Shown: positions 50,483-59,123 of the stretch, piece by piece
Position numbering within the stretch: the first letter of the stretch is position 1
Layout: every line of letters starts with the position of its first letter
Origin: JACVRW01 sp963819635
GTDB lineage: Bacteria; Actinomycetota; Thermoleophilia; Solirubrobacterales; Thermoleophilaceae
Direction: 5' to 3'
DNA length: 64,000 nt
NCBI GenBank assembly: GCA_963819635.1
Contig: CAWFWX010000006.1
Span: forward strand, 248,001-312,000
Notes under the pieces: model-generated
Database searches by the model: none
Told to the model about the DNA's origin: nothing
The model's input: the letters and a program-made list of their open reading frames with translations, nothing else
Translations under genes and position numbers: made by a program

Positions 50483-51343
50483 TTACCCGTCCGGACCCAG
50501 CCCATGCAGCAGCCGGGCAGCCACGCCCCGCAGCGTCTCCTTGGCGTAGTCGTGGCTCGGGCTGGAGGTGATCAGAATCGCGACGGCGAGGCGGCGCCGG
50601 CCACGCCGCAGCAGCGCCACCTGGTGGTCCGCCCAGCCGGTGCCGGAGCCCCAGCCGCCCTTGAAGTACAGCGCCCACCCGCGCGGTCGCACGCGCGCGA
50701 TGCCCCAGCGCTGGGTGGGCACGATCGACCCGAGCAGCCGCATCGCGTAGCGGCGATGCCGGCCTGGAACGCGGCGGTCGATGCGGAGGAAGAAGCGCGT
50801 CTGATCCGCCACGTCGATCGTCGACAGGCCCCAGGGCCGCGTGGCGTGGAAGCGACGCATGTGCACGCGCCGCGCGAGCCGTGCGAGGCCATCCGTTCCG
50901 ACGATGTTGCAGATGCGCGACGCCGCGGCGTTGTCCGAGCGTCTGATCATCGGCCCGAGCAGCGCCCGCTCGCCGCGAGTTAGCCGGCGCCCGCGCACGT
51001 CCGGGCGCCCCAGGTAGGCCACCAGCAGCATGGCCTTGACCACGCTGGCGGACGGCACGCCGCGCCGCACGCCGACCCCGCGCAGCCCTCGCCCGGTGCG
51101 AACGCCGAAGGAAACGGTGCCGCTGCGCGTGACCGCGTAGCGGGCTGCGGCTCCGACGTGCGCGCGCCAGGTGTGGGTCGCCGCAATGCTCGTATGCGGC
51201 ATTGAGGAGACCCACCCCGCCGAAATCGGCCCCCTCAATGCCGCCGTCGCAGCGGGCGCCGCCACCGCAACCAGCCCGAGTGTGAGCAACGCCACGTAAA
51301 TTCGAAACGAATGCGTTGCATAAATACGCCGCCTGTGCTTCAC
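50483..51343 (-). CDS. Secreted serine hydrolase, class A beta-lactamase-like
   Basis: 286 residues with a signal peptide (about 1-35) and the penicillin-recognising fold: S-x-x-K as SVVK (Ser100-Lys103), S-D-N at 136-138 and KGG at 228-230 in place of KTG. No Glu166-type motif is visible between SDN and KGG, so a true deacylating beta-lactamase is uncertain; a D-Ala-D-Ala peptidase-like or esterase role is equally possible. The mature chain is very Arg-rich. GTG start at 51341-51343, five bases from the MFS/TetR-associated operator. Confidence 0.78.
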   Translation of the reverse strand: MKHRRRIYATHSFRIYVALLTLGLVAVAAPAATAALRGPISAGWVSSMPHTSIAATHTWRAHVGAAARYAVTRSGTVSFGVRTGRGLRGVGVRRGVPSASVVKAMLLVAYLGRPDVRGRRLTRGERALLGPMIRRSDNAAASRICNIVGTDGLARLARRVHMRRFHATRPWGLSTIDVADQTRFFLRIDRRVPGRHRRYAMRLLGSIVPTQRWGIARVRPRGWALYFKGGWGSGTGWADHQVALLRRGRRRLAVAILITSSPSHDYAKETLRGVAARLLHGLGPDG

Positions 51344-51347
51344 TATC

Positions 51348-51368
51348 GATACGTGACCGTTTCGTATC
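51348..51368. promoter_or_regulatory. Palindromic operator upstream of the MFS-tetR operon
   Basis: GATACG (51348-51353) - 9 bases - CGTATC (51363-51368). It lies between the divergent serine hydrolase and MFS genes, 14 bases before the MFS ATG with AAGGAGAG between. It is a likely site for the co-transcribed TetR. Confidence 0.5.
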
Positions 51369-51382
51369 TAAAAGGAGAGCGC

Positions 51383-52943
51383 ATGTCAGCCAACGGACAG
51401 GTCCCCTACGAGAAGCGCTGGTGGACGCTGCTCATCCTCTCCACCGCGCTGCTCGTCATCTCGCTCGACAACACGATCCTCAATGTTGCCCTACCGACCA
51501 TCGAGCGCGAGCTCGACGCCGGCAGCGGCCAGCTCCAGTGGGTCGTCGACTCCTACACGCTCGTGTTCGCGGGCCTGCTGCTCACGATGGGCGCTCTCGG
51601 CGACCGCTTCAGCCGCCGCGGGGCGCTGGTGTCCGGGCTCGTGATCTTCGGCGGCGCCTCGCTTGCGTCCGCGTTCGCCGAGTCCGCGAACATGCTGATC
51701 GCGAGCAGGGCCGCTGATGGGCATCGGCGGAGCGCTCATCATGCCGACCACGCTCTCGATCCTCACCAACGTCTTCCCCGCGGAGGAGCGCCCGAAGGCG
51801 ATCGGCATCTGGGCGGCCGTGGCGGGCATCGGCGTGGGCGTGGGACCCGCCGCCGGCGGCTTCCTGCTCGAGCAGTTCGACTGGACCGCCGTCTTCCTCA
51901 TCAACGTCCCGATCGTCATTGCGGCGCTCGCGGCCACCCCCAGGCTCGTGCCGGACTCGCGCGACCCGAAGCAGCCGCGGCTCGACCCGGCCGGCGCAGT
52001 GCTGTCCACGGTCGGCCTAGGCATCCTCACCGCGGCGATCATCGAGGCGCCCGAGCGCGGCTGGACCAGCGGCCTGATCCTCGGCGGCTTCGCGGCGTCC
52101 GTGTTGATCCTCGCGGCGTTCGTGATCTGGGAGCTGCGCACCGCGTCGCCGATGCTCGACATGCGGCTGTTCCGCATCCGTCGCTTCAGCGGCGCGAGCT
52201 TCTCGATCGCCCTGGTGTTCTTCGCTCTGTTCGGGACCATCTACTTCCTGACGCAGTACCTCCAGGGCGTGCTGGACTACACGCCGCTCCAGGCAGGCGT
52301 CCGGATGCTCCCCGTCGCGGCCGGCCTGATCGTGGGCGGACCGCTCTCGGCGAAGCTCGCCGGCCGCTTTGGCACCCGGACGGTCGTCGCAACCGGACTG
52401 ACCGTCGTCGCCGCGGCGCTCTTCCTGCTCACCGGAGCGGAGACGGACAGCGGCTACGGCCTCGTCGCGACGTCGCTCGTCCTGCTCGGCCTCGGCATGG
52501 GCGCGACGATGGCGCCCGCCACCGAATCGATCATGAGCTCGGTCCCGCAGGGCAACGCGGGCGTGGGCTCCGCGATGAACGACACGGTCCGCTTGGTCGG
52601 CGGGACGCTCGGCGTGGCGATCCTCGGAAGCCTCCTGTCGAGCGGCTACGGTGCCGACATGGAGCCGGCCGTGAAGTCGCTTCCGGAGCCGGCGGCCGAG
52701 GCCGCGACCGACTCGCTCGGCCATGCCAGCGTGGTGGCCGACCAGATCGGCGGCAGCCCTGGACGGATTCTCTCGGACGCTGCCGAGACGGCGTTCACGA
52801 CGGCCATGAGCAGCACGCTCACGGTCGCCGCGGCCACGGCCCTGGCCGGCGCCCTGCTGGCCCTCGTCGTCCTCCCGGGCCAAAGGCGCGAGCGGGCCGA
52901 GAAGCGCGCGTTCGCCGTGGAGCTGGAGCCGGCACGCGCATGA
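51383..52943 (+). pseudogene. MFS drug exporter (DHA2/EmrB-type), interrupted by a one-base insertion
   Basis: Fourteen-segment-type multidrug exporter. The N-terminal part (WWTLLILSTALLVISLDNTILNVALPTIERELDA, GALGDRFSRRGAL) reads from ATG 51383 to about 51712. The frame then fails, and the next frame continues exactly where expected (LMGIGGALIMPTTLSIL, motif C GVGVGPAAGGFLLE) to a stop at 52943. Removing one base at 51713 restores GASRALMGIGG-type sequence and about 519 residues. Ribosome site AAGGAGAG precedes the ATG. The final stop overlaps tetR (ATGA). If real, the lesion truncates the exporter at about residue 120; if a sequencing error, the gene is intact. Confidence 0.85.
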
Positions 52944-53650
52944 GCGACGCAACGCCGGCAAAGCAGCACGACCGGGCCGGCGCCGAGGAGGCGCCGGCCC
53001 GCGGTCGTGGAAGACCGCGCAGCGCGGAGGCCGAGCAGGCGATCGTCGACGCCACGTTGAGACTGCTCGGCACGAAGGGGGTCGCGGGCACGACCATCGA
53101 GGGGGTCGCCGCGGAGGCCGGCGTCGGCAAGACGACGATCTACCGGCGCTGGCCGACCAAGACCGATCTGATCCGGGCCGCCATCTCCGACATCGTCCCT
53201 CGAGGTGACCCGCCGGACACCGGCACCATGGCGGGCGACATGGCGGCCCTTGCGGAGACGCAGCGGGAGCGGCTCGCCGGCTCGAGGCTGGCGGGCATCG
53301 TGCCGCGCTTGCTGGCCGAGTCGATGAGCGACCCGGATCTGCACCAGGACTACGTCGACAGGGTGATCACCCCGTTCCGCGACATGCTCCGGTTGTTCAT
53401 CGAGCGGGGGATCGAACGCGGCGAGCTCCGGCCGGATCTCGAGGTGGAGGCGCTCGTGGACCTCCTGCACTCGATACCCGTCTACAAGATCCTCATGTCG
53501 CGCGGCGACCCGGCCTCGCTCGAGCAGGTGCCCTGGGCGTACCTGCCCATCCTGGCGCCGGGGATCCTCAATAGCTCTTCGGAAGGCCCAAAGAGTGCTC
53601 GGCCACGTAGTTCAGGATCATCTCGCGCGAGACGGGCGCGGTCCGGGTGA
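52940..53650 (+). CDS. TetR family regulator of the MFS exporter
   Basis: 236 residues. Disordered N-terminus, then helix-turn-helix (EQAIVDATLRLLGTKGVAGTTIEGVAAEAGVGKTTIYRRWPTKTDLI), typical TetR with C-terminal domain of the YxxxR type (about 85-200). Its ATG overlaps the MFS stop, so repressor and exporter form one operon governed by the palindrome at 51348-51368. The last 27 or so residues lie in an 83-bp convergent overlap with the next acyl-CoA dehydrogenase gene. Confidence 0.9.
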   Translation: MSDATPAKQHDRAGAEEAPARGRGRPRSAEAEQAIVDATLRLLGTKGVAGTTIEGVAAEAGVGKTTIYRRWPTKTDLIRAAISDIVPRGDPPDTGTMAGDMAALAETQRERLAGSRLAGIVPRLLAESMSDPDLHQDYVDRVITPFRDMLRLFIERGIERGELRPDLEVEALVDLLHSIPVYKILMSRGDPASLEQVPWAYLPILAPGILNSSSEGPKSARPRSSGSSRARRARSG

Positions 53651-54746
53651 GGCGCACGCCCCACCACATGTCGGACAGGCCGTACTCGAGCGCGAAGCCG
53701 TTGCCGCCGTGCGCCTGGATCGCGCGGTCGACGCATTTGATCGCGGCCTCGGCGGCCGCGTACTTGGCCATGTTGCTCGCCTCGCCCGCGCCCGGTACGC
53801 CGGCGTCGTAGAGCGCGCACGCCTTCTGCGTCATCAGCCGCGCCAGCTCGAGCTCGATCTTCGCCTCGGCCAGCGGGTGAGCCACTCCCTGGTGGGTCCC
53901 GATCGGCGCGCCCCACACGTTGCGCTCGTTGGCGTAGGCCGCGGCCTTGCCGAGCGCGCGGAGGCCGGCGCCGCAGGCGATCGCCGCTCCCATGATCCGC
54001 TCGGGGTTGAGCCCGTCGAACACCGGCCCGAGCCCGCCGCCCTCCCCGCCGATCAGACGCTCCTCGTCGAGCTCGACGTCGTCGAAGAAGAGCGTCCACT
54101 GCTTGTCGGGCCCGAGGTAGGGCATCGGGATCTCGTCGCGCGTGAATCCGGGGGTGTCCACGTCCACGATGGCGAGCGACGGCAGCCCGAGCGAGCCGTC
54201 GTTCATGCGGCTGCGTGCCACGACCAGCACGGCGTCGGCGTGCTCGACCCCCGAGATGTAGGTCTTCTGCCCGCGCAGCACGAGGCGGTCGCCTCGGCGC
54301 TCCACGGAGGTGGCGAGGTTGTGCGAGTTCGTGCCGGCGTCCGGCTCCGTGATCGCGAAGGCGATCTTCGTCGTGCCCGCGGCGATCCCGCGCAGCCAGC
54401 GCTCCTTCTGCTGGTCCGTCCCGTGGCGGGCGAGGATGTTGCCCACGATCGCGGGCGAGACCACGATCAGGAGCAGAGACTTCCCGGCGGCCGCAATCTC
54501 CTCCCCGACGGTTGCCAGCCCGCTCATCCCGAGACCGCCGCCGCCCCACTCCTCGGGCAGGTTCACGCCGAGGTAGCCCTTGCCGGCGAGCGCGTCCCAG
54601 AGCTCGGTCGGCGGCTCGCCGGCGGCGTACTTCCGGCGCGCGTAGTCCTCGGGGAAGCCGTCGCAGATGCCGCGCACCGCCTCGCGGATCTGGCGCTCCT
54701 CGTCCGTCGGCACGAGTGGCAGGACGGCCTCGGTGGTGGCGCTCAT
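53568..54746 (-). CDS. Acyl-CoA dehydrogenase
   Basis: 392 residues, start ATG 54744-54746. Conserved: AFAITEPDAGTNSHNLAT (loop with GTN for the usual GSD), GQKTYISGVEHADAV, ERIMGAAIACGAGLRALGKAAAYANER and a C-terminal IQAHGGNGFALEYGLSDMWWGVRLTRTAPVSREMILNYVAEHSLGLPKSY. The catalytic base position was not assigned with certainty. It is divergent from the epimerase gene, with a palindrome between. Its 3' end overlaps the TetR gene. Confidence 0.9.
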   Translation of the reverse strand: MSATTEAVLPLVPTDEERQIREAVRGICDGFPEDYARRKYAAGEPPTELWDALAGKGYLGVNLPEEWGGGGLGMSGLATVGEEIAAAGKSLLLIVVSPAIVGNILARHGTDQQKERWLRGIAAGTTKIAFAITEPDAGTNSHNLATSVERRGDRLVLRGQKTYISGVEHADAVLVVARSRMNDGSLGLPSLAIVDVDTPGFTRDEIPMPYLGPDKQWTLFFDDVELDEERLIGGEGGGLGPVFDGLNPERIMGAAIACGAGLRALGKAAAYANERNVWGAPIGTHQGVAHPLAEAKIELELARLMTQKACALYDAGVPGAGEASNMAKYAAAEAAIKCVDRAIQAHGGNGFALEYGLSDMWWGVRLTRTAPVSREMILNYVAEHSLGLPKSY

Positions 54747-54786
54747 GCCGGGAATGATGCCTTACGACACCGGCCCGCCGTCTCGT

Positions 54787-54802
54787 GTTAGGGTGCCCTA
54801 AC
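54787..54802. promoter_or_regulatory. Palindrome between acyl-CoA dehydrogenase and epimerase genes
   Basis: GTTAGGG-TG-CCCTAAC, perfect 7-bp arms, flanked on both sides by TCGTGT. TTAGG-N4-CCTAA resembles the left part of DtxR/IdeR boxes, but the neighbouring genes are not iron-related, so another dimeric regulator is equally likely. Confidence 0.4.
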
Positions 54803-54822
54803 TCGTGTGTGCGTCGACGTCG

Positions 54823-55731
54823 ATGGCTGACACCGTGCTCGTGACCGGGGGGCTCGGCTTCATCGGAAGCCGCCTCTGCCCCGCACTCATGCACGAGGGC
54901 TTCGGCGTGCGCTGCGTCGACAACCTGTCCGGCGTCTATGCCGACGGCACCGGCCACGCCGCAGCCGCGGAGCTCACGGCAGGCGGCGCCGAGGTGGTGA
55001 TGGCCGACGTCGCGCCGGTGCATCTCCGCGGGGTGGCCGCCGTGATCCACCTCGCGGCGCTGCCGGGCGTGCGCACCCGGCGTGCCGCGCCGGCGCTGCG
55101 CCTGGCGAACGCGGGCCTCACTGGCCGACTGGCCGCTGCCGCGGCGAGCCGCGGAGCGCGCTTCGTACTCGTCTCGAGCTCGTCGGTGTACGGGAACGCG
55201 AGCCGCCTGCCCACCCCGGAGCACGCGCCCCTGGCACCCCTGAACGCGTACGCCGCGAGCAAGGTCGCCGCGGAGGCCCTGGTGCGGAAAGGCCCGGGCG
55301 ACGCGGTGATCGTCCGGCCGTTCACCGTGTACGGGCCGGGGCAGCGGCCCGACATGGCGTTCGCCCGCTGGATTGCGGCGCTCGGCGCGGGCGATCCGCT
55401 TCCCTGGCACGCCGCGCCGGGCACGGCGCGCGACTTCACCTACGTGGACGACGCGGTCGCGGGGCTGATCGCGGCGCTCGTCAGAGGTCGCTCAGGCGAG
55501 GCCTACAACCTCTCCGGGTGGCTATCGGTCGAGTTGTGGGATGCGCTCGAGCTGCTTGCCCCGGAGGGCGCGACGCTCCAGGAGCTGCCGCATTCCCCGG
55601 CCGAGGCGCTCGTGACCTCGGGCTGCGGGCGAAAGGCGCACGCCGAGCTCGGCTACTCGCCCCGCGTGCGCCTCGCCGCCGGCCTCGACCGGCAGCTGCG
55701 GGCGGCTAGCTCTCCTTCGCTTGCTGCTTAG
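54823..55731 (+). CDS. NAD-dependent epimerase/dehydratase
   Basis: 302 residues from ATG 54823 (an upstream GTG at 54805 is possible). Extended SDR: NAD motif TGGLGFIGS, active-site SSSSVYGN and YAASK, then VIVRPFTVYGPGQRPDMAFARWI typical of UDP-sugar epimerases. Probably modifies a nucleotide sugar for cell-surface glycan; substrate not resolved. Its 3' end overlaps the convergent kinase gene by 26 bp. Confidence 0.87.
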   Translation: MADTVLVTGGLGFIGSRLCPALMHEGFGVRCVDNLSGVYADGTGHAAAAELTAGGAEVVMADVAPVHLRGVAAVIHLAALPGVRTRRAAPALRLANAGLTGRLAAAAASRGARFVLVSSSSVYGNASRLPTPEHAPLAPLNAYAASKVAAEALVRKGPGDAVIVRPFTVYGPGQRPDMAFARWIAALGAGDPLPWHAAPGTARDFTYVDDAVAGLIAALVRGRSGEAYNLSGWLSVELWDALELLAPEGATLQELPHSPAEALVTSGCGRKAHAELGYSPRVRLAAGLDRQLRAASSPSLAA

Positions 55732-57200
55732 CGAGCTTGAGCTCCTGCTTGACCGTCTTGGTCTGGTTCGGGATCTCGAGACGCTGCTCGAGGATCGGGA
55801 TCGCCTCGTCGGGGCGCCCGGCCAGACGGAGTGACTTGCCGAGGTTGAAGAGCGCGTACGCGTAGTTGAGGTCGGTGGTCCCGTCCGGGTATGAGTCGAC
55901 CGCGCGCTGCAGGACCGGGATCGCCCCCTCGTAGTCGCCCTGGCTCATCAAGCTCGAAGCCCTGCTGGTTCAGCTCGGCGCCGGTGGCCGCGTCGCCCGT
56001 CGAGGGCTGCTCCTCGGCCGGGGCCGGCGCGGGCTCGGCGGGCGCCGGCTCCTCCTTCGCCTTGGGCTCCTTCTTCTTCTTCTCCTTGGCCGGCTTCGCG
56101 GGCTCCGCCGGCGTTCGGTCCGCGCTCGGGCTCGAGCCCTCGTCGTCCCCGCCGGCCAGGATCGCCCCGGCGATGGCCGCGGTTGCGAGGCCGAGGAAGA
56201 TCAGCGCCAGGATGATCGCGCCGGCGCTCGGGCGCCGCGGCTTCGGCGAGCGCAGGCGCGCAGGTGGCGCGGTCGGCGGGGGCTCGTGGGAGGCGGTCGC
56301 CTGCGGCCGGTGCGGCAGCGGAGCGGCGACCGCGGCAGCGCGCCGCTCGAGCCGGCGCGTCGAGGCGGTTCGGTCCGGCTGCTCCTTGAGCGCATCGGCG
56401 AGCTCGCGCGCCAGCTCTCCGGCCGAGGAGGGCCGGTCCTCCGGATCGAGCGCCATCCCGCGCTTCAGCACCTCGGCCGCCGCGTCCGGCGCCTTCGGCC
56501 AGGCGTCGCGGAGATCGGGCGGACCGGCGGTGGCGATCTGGTGGGCGATCTCCATGGGTGTGCGGCCCTCGCGCGGCTTCCTGCCGCCGAGCATCTCGAA
56601 GGCGATCGCGGCGAGCGCGTAGACGTCGGCCGGCGAGCCCGCGCCGCGCCCGTCCAGCTGCTCGGGGGCCATGTAGGAGGCGGTGCCCAGCACCGTGCCG
56701 CTGCGGGTGATCTTGGTGCCGTCCGACGCGGTCGCGATGCCGAGGTCGGCCAGCTTCGTCACGCCGTCCTCGCGGATCAGCACGTTGCCGGGCTTCACGT
56801 CGCGGTGCACGACGCCCTGGCCATGCGCGTGGTCGAGCGCGTCGCCCAGCTCGGACACGATCCGGGAGACCTCCTCGGGGCGCAGCGGGCCGCGCCGCAG
56901 GAGGCGCGAGAGTGGCTCGCCGTCCACGTACTCCATGACGATCAGCACGCTCTCGTCGTCGTGCGCGGTGTCGAAGACAGCCACGAGGTTCGGGTGGTTC
57001 AGAGATGCGCCGAGCTTCGCCTCGCGGTCGAAGCGCTGTTCGACGTCGACGGGACTATCGGCGTGCAGGCGCTTCACGGCAACGCGCCGGCCGAGCCGCT
57101 CGTCCTCACAGAGGAGGACGGAGGCCATGCCGCCGGAGCCGAGATGCCTGACTACCCGATACCGGCCGTCAAGTAATGAGCCCTGCGTGTGCACCGGCAC
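55706..57200 (-). CDS. Membrane Ser/Thr protein kinase with C-terminal TPR region, interrupted by a one-base frameshift
   Basis: PknB-type kinase: glycine loop GSGGMASV, Lys43, HRDVKPGNV (132-134), DLG instead of DFG (152-154), APE (178-180), catalytic domain about 12-275. Basic/proline linker, one membrane segment (about 318-340), then a Lys/Glu/Ala/Pro-rich external region. After GAELNQQGFEL the kinase frame turns to noise, but the adjacent frame continues MSQGDYEGAIPVLQRAV into a TPR-like domain that stops at 55706. Removing one base at about 55949 joins them (about 497 residues). The unshifted frame ends at 55728. GTG start at 57198-57200. Confidence 0.88.
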
Positions 57201-57228
57201 TCCGCGAGGGTACCCACCCTGCTCCGGA

Positions 57229-59013
57229 CTAATCGGGAGCGACCGGGAGGAGCACGTGCGATCCGTAACGACCTCCGTGGAGGACGCGGATCTCGCCGCC
57301 GAGGCTGTCCGCCAGCGCCGGCACCGTCGGTGCAGTGGCCGGCGTGTCGGCCGAGCCGATCGTCAGCCGGATACGGTCGCCCCTCTTGAAGATCGCCGAA
57401 GTCGGGTAGACCTCGATCTGGTAGAGCGCGGGGTCGTTTGGCGTGACCGGCGCTTGGCTCTCCCTGGTGAACGGATGGAAGGGCCGGATCATCGTGCCGG
57501 CCGAGTCGAAGGTCGACCGCGCCGGATCCACCGCCCGCTGGCTCGCCTGCAGGAACCCGGCCGTGATCTGGTTCGACTCGCCCGACGGCGCGACGTCCGA
57601 GACCACGGCGACGAGCGTGGCGTCCCGGGACGTGAGCTCAGCCCAGACGTTGGCCACGATCGGTCCCGTCAGCTTCGTGTCCTCCTCGAGCGGCGCGCTC
57701 GTGTAGGTGAGCGACGATGCCTCCCAGGAGCGATTGTCGGTCTCGCACGGCCCGGCCGCGATGCCCGCGGTCCACTGCGTCGTCATGCGCGAGCAGGGGC
57801 TCGAAGCGGGCAGGAGCGGCGCACGGTCGCCGTCCCCCTCGGCAGGGGCCGTGAATGAGAGCGACTTCCCGCCGTCCAGGTAGGCGGGGGTGTAGCTCAC
57901 GCCGGGCACCGGCCAGGTCGGGTGGTGCTCCCAGCGCTCGCCGCCGATCGGGTACAGGTTCACGGAGGGTGTGCTCTCCACGCCGTTCTCGGCGCCCTGC
58001 AGCCAGTGGTCGAACCACTTGTCCTTCAGCTCCGGGTCCTCGAGCCCCGGCCCGTCGTCCACGTGGTAGTGCGGCGACATGAAGAGCTTCTTGTTCGGCG
58101 AGCTGGTCAGCTGCTCGTAGAGCAGCGGCTCGCCGCGCTGGAAGATGTCCCACCAGCCACCCTGGATCACGACCGGGATCTCGAGCTGCGCGGCTCGGTC
58201 GCCGGGCGAGCGGAGCCGGTAGAACGGACCGTCGTACGCGGAGTCGCCGCCGAGCGTCGTCGTGAGGGTCTTCTGCGCGGCGAAGTCCCAGGCGTTGCGC
58301 AGATGGTCGGCCCATGTCGGCACGGACCCGGCCGGGTCCTCGAGCGTGGTCGAGGGCGGCAGGCTCGAGAGGCTCGACGTGAGCCCCAGCCATAGCGGGA
58401 TGAAGCCGGCGTCGACCGCGCCGCCGTGGAAGGTCACGTCGCGGTAGGCGTCGGACATCGGGATGTCGGCCCAGACCGCCTTCACCGCGCGCGGCTTGCC
58501 GCTCGCCACCCGGGCCGCGTCGGCCTCGGCCACGAGCAACGAGGTGATCCCCATGTACGAGCCGCCCGTCGTGGCGACCGACCCGTCAGACCACGGCTGC
58601 GCCTGGATCCAGTCGAGGATCTCGCCATAGTCGTCCTGGGTCCGCTGACCCCAGGAGTCCCACTTCCCCTGACTCGCGCCGGTGCCGCGGTCGTCCACGA
58701 GCATCACCGCGTAGCCCCGATCGGCGAGCGAGGTGTCGACCGTGGCGATCCCGCCCTGTCCCGAGCACTCCTGGCCGGCCGGGTTGGTGGTGTCCTTGTT
58801 GTAGCCGGTGGCCGTCATCACCGTGGGATGGGTGCCGCTCGCCTGCTCGGGAAGCCACAGGTTGGCCCGCAGGACGGTGCCGTCGCTCATCGTGATCGGC
58901 ACGTTGCAGTGGGCTGTGGCGGCGCCTGCCACCGGCGCGAGCATCAGCGCGAGAACGACAGCAGTGAGGGCAGCAAGCACCGCGAGCGCCCGCGCTCTTC
59001 CGCCCAGGTCCAT
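57229..59013 (-). CDS. Secreted CocE/NonD family hydrolase (X-Pro dipeptidyl-peptidase-like)
   Basis: 594 residues from ATG 59011-59013, with a signal peptide (about 1-33). Alpha/beta hydrolase domain with VITMSDGTVLRANLWLP-type start, nucleophile GGSYMGIT, VDDRGTGAS, and a His near HYHVDDGPG; then a C-terminal jelly-roll domain (SSLTYTSAPLEEDTKLTGPIVANVWAELTSRDATLVAVVSDV) as in PF08530. CocE-type enzymes cleave esters or beta-lactams, X-PDP enzymes cleave peptides; the substrate is unknown. Located downstream of a hairpin that ends the thiolase transcript. Confidence 0.9.
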   Translation of the reverse strand: MDLGGRARALAVLAALTAVVLALMLAPVAGAATAHCNVPITMSDGTVLRANLWLPEQASGTHPTVMTATGYNKDTTNPAGQECSGQGGIATVDTSLADRGYAVMLVDDRGTGASQGKWDSWGQRTQDDYGEILDWIQAQPWSDGSVATTGGSYMGITSLLVAEADAARVASGKPRAVKAVWADIPMSDAYRDVTFHGGAVDAGFIPLWLGLTSSLSSLPPSTTLEDPAGSVPTWADHLRNAWDFAAQKTLTTTLGGDSAYDGPFYRLRSPGDRAAQLEIPVVIQGGWWDIFQRGEPLLYEQLTSSPNKKLFMSPHYHVDDGPGLEDPELKDKWFDHWLQGAENGVESTPSVNLYPIGGERWEHHPTWPVPGVSYTPAYLDGGKSLSFTAPAEGDGDRAPLLPASSPCSRMTTQWTAGIAAGPCETDNRSWEASSLTYTSAPLEEDTKLTGPIVANVWAELTSRDATLVAVVSDVAPSGESNQITAGFLQASQRAVDPARSTFDSAGTMIRPFHPFTRESQAPVTPNDPALYQIEVYPTSAIFKRGDRIRLTIGSADTPATAPTVPALADSLGGEIRVLHGGRYGSHVLLPVAPD

Positions 59014-59069
59014 GTAACGCGGAACGCACGCCTCGGCCAAGACTTGCGCCTCGCCAGGCCCGCGGGCTC

Positions 59070-59116
59070 AGGTGGCGGAGAAACGTTGCGGAAAACGCAA
59101 CGAATCTCTGCCACCT
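59070..59116. terminator. Long imperfect hairpin, probable thiolase terminator
   Basis: AGGTGGC (59070-59076) pairs with GCCACCT (59110-59116); inner CGTTGCG/CGCAACG arms surround GAAAA, with GAGA/TCTC between. It lies just after the thiolase stop on the minus strand and before the CocE-type gene. Confidence 0.65.
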
Positions 59117-59123
59117 GGCAGCT

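Noticed and set aside
51300..51312. Palindrome ATTCGAAACGAAT near the serine hydrolase start
   Set aside because: Lies within coding sequence for the signal peptide; a short AT-rich palindrome there may be chance.
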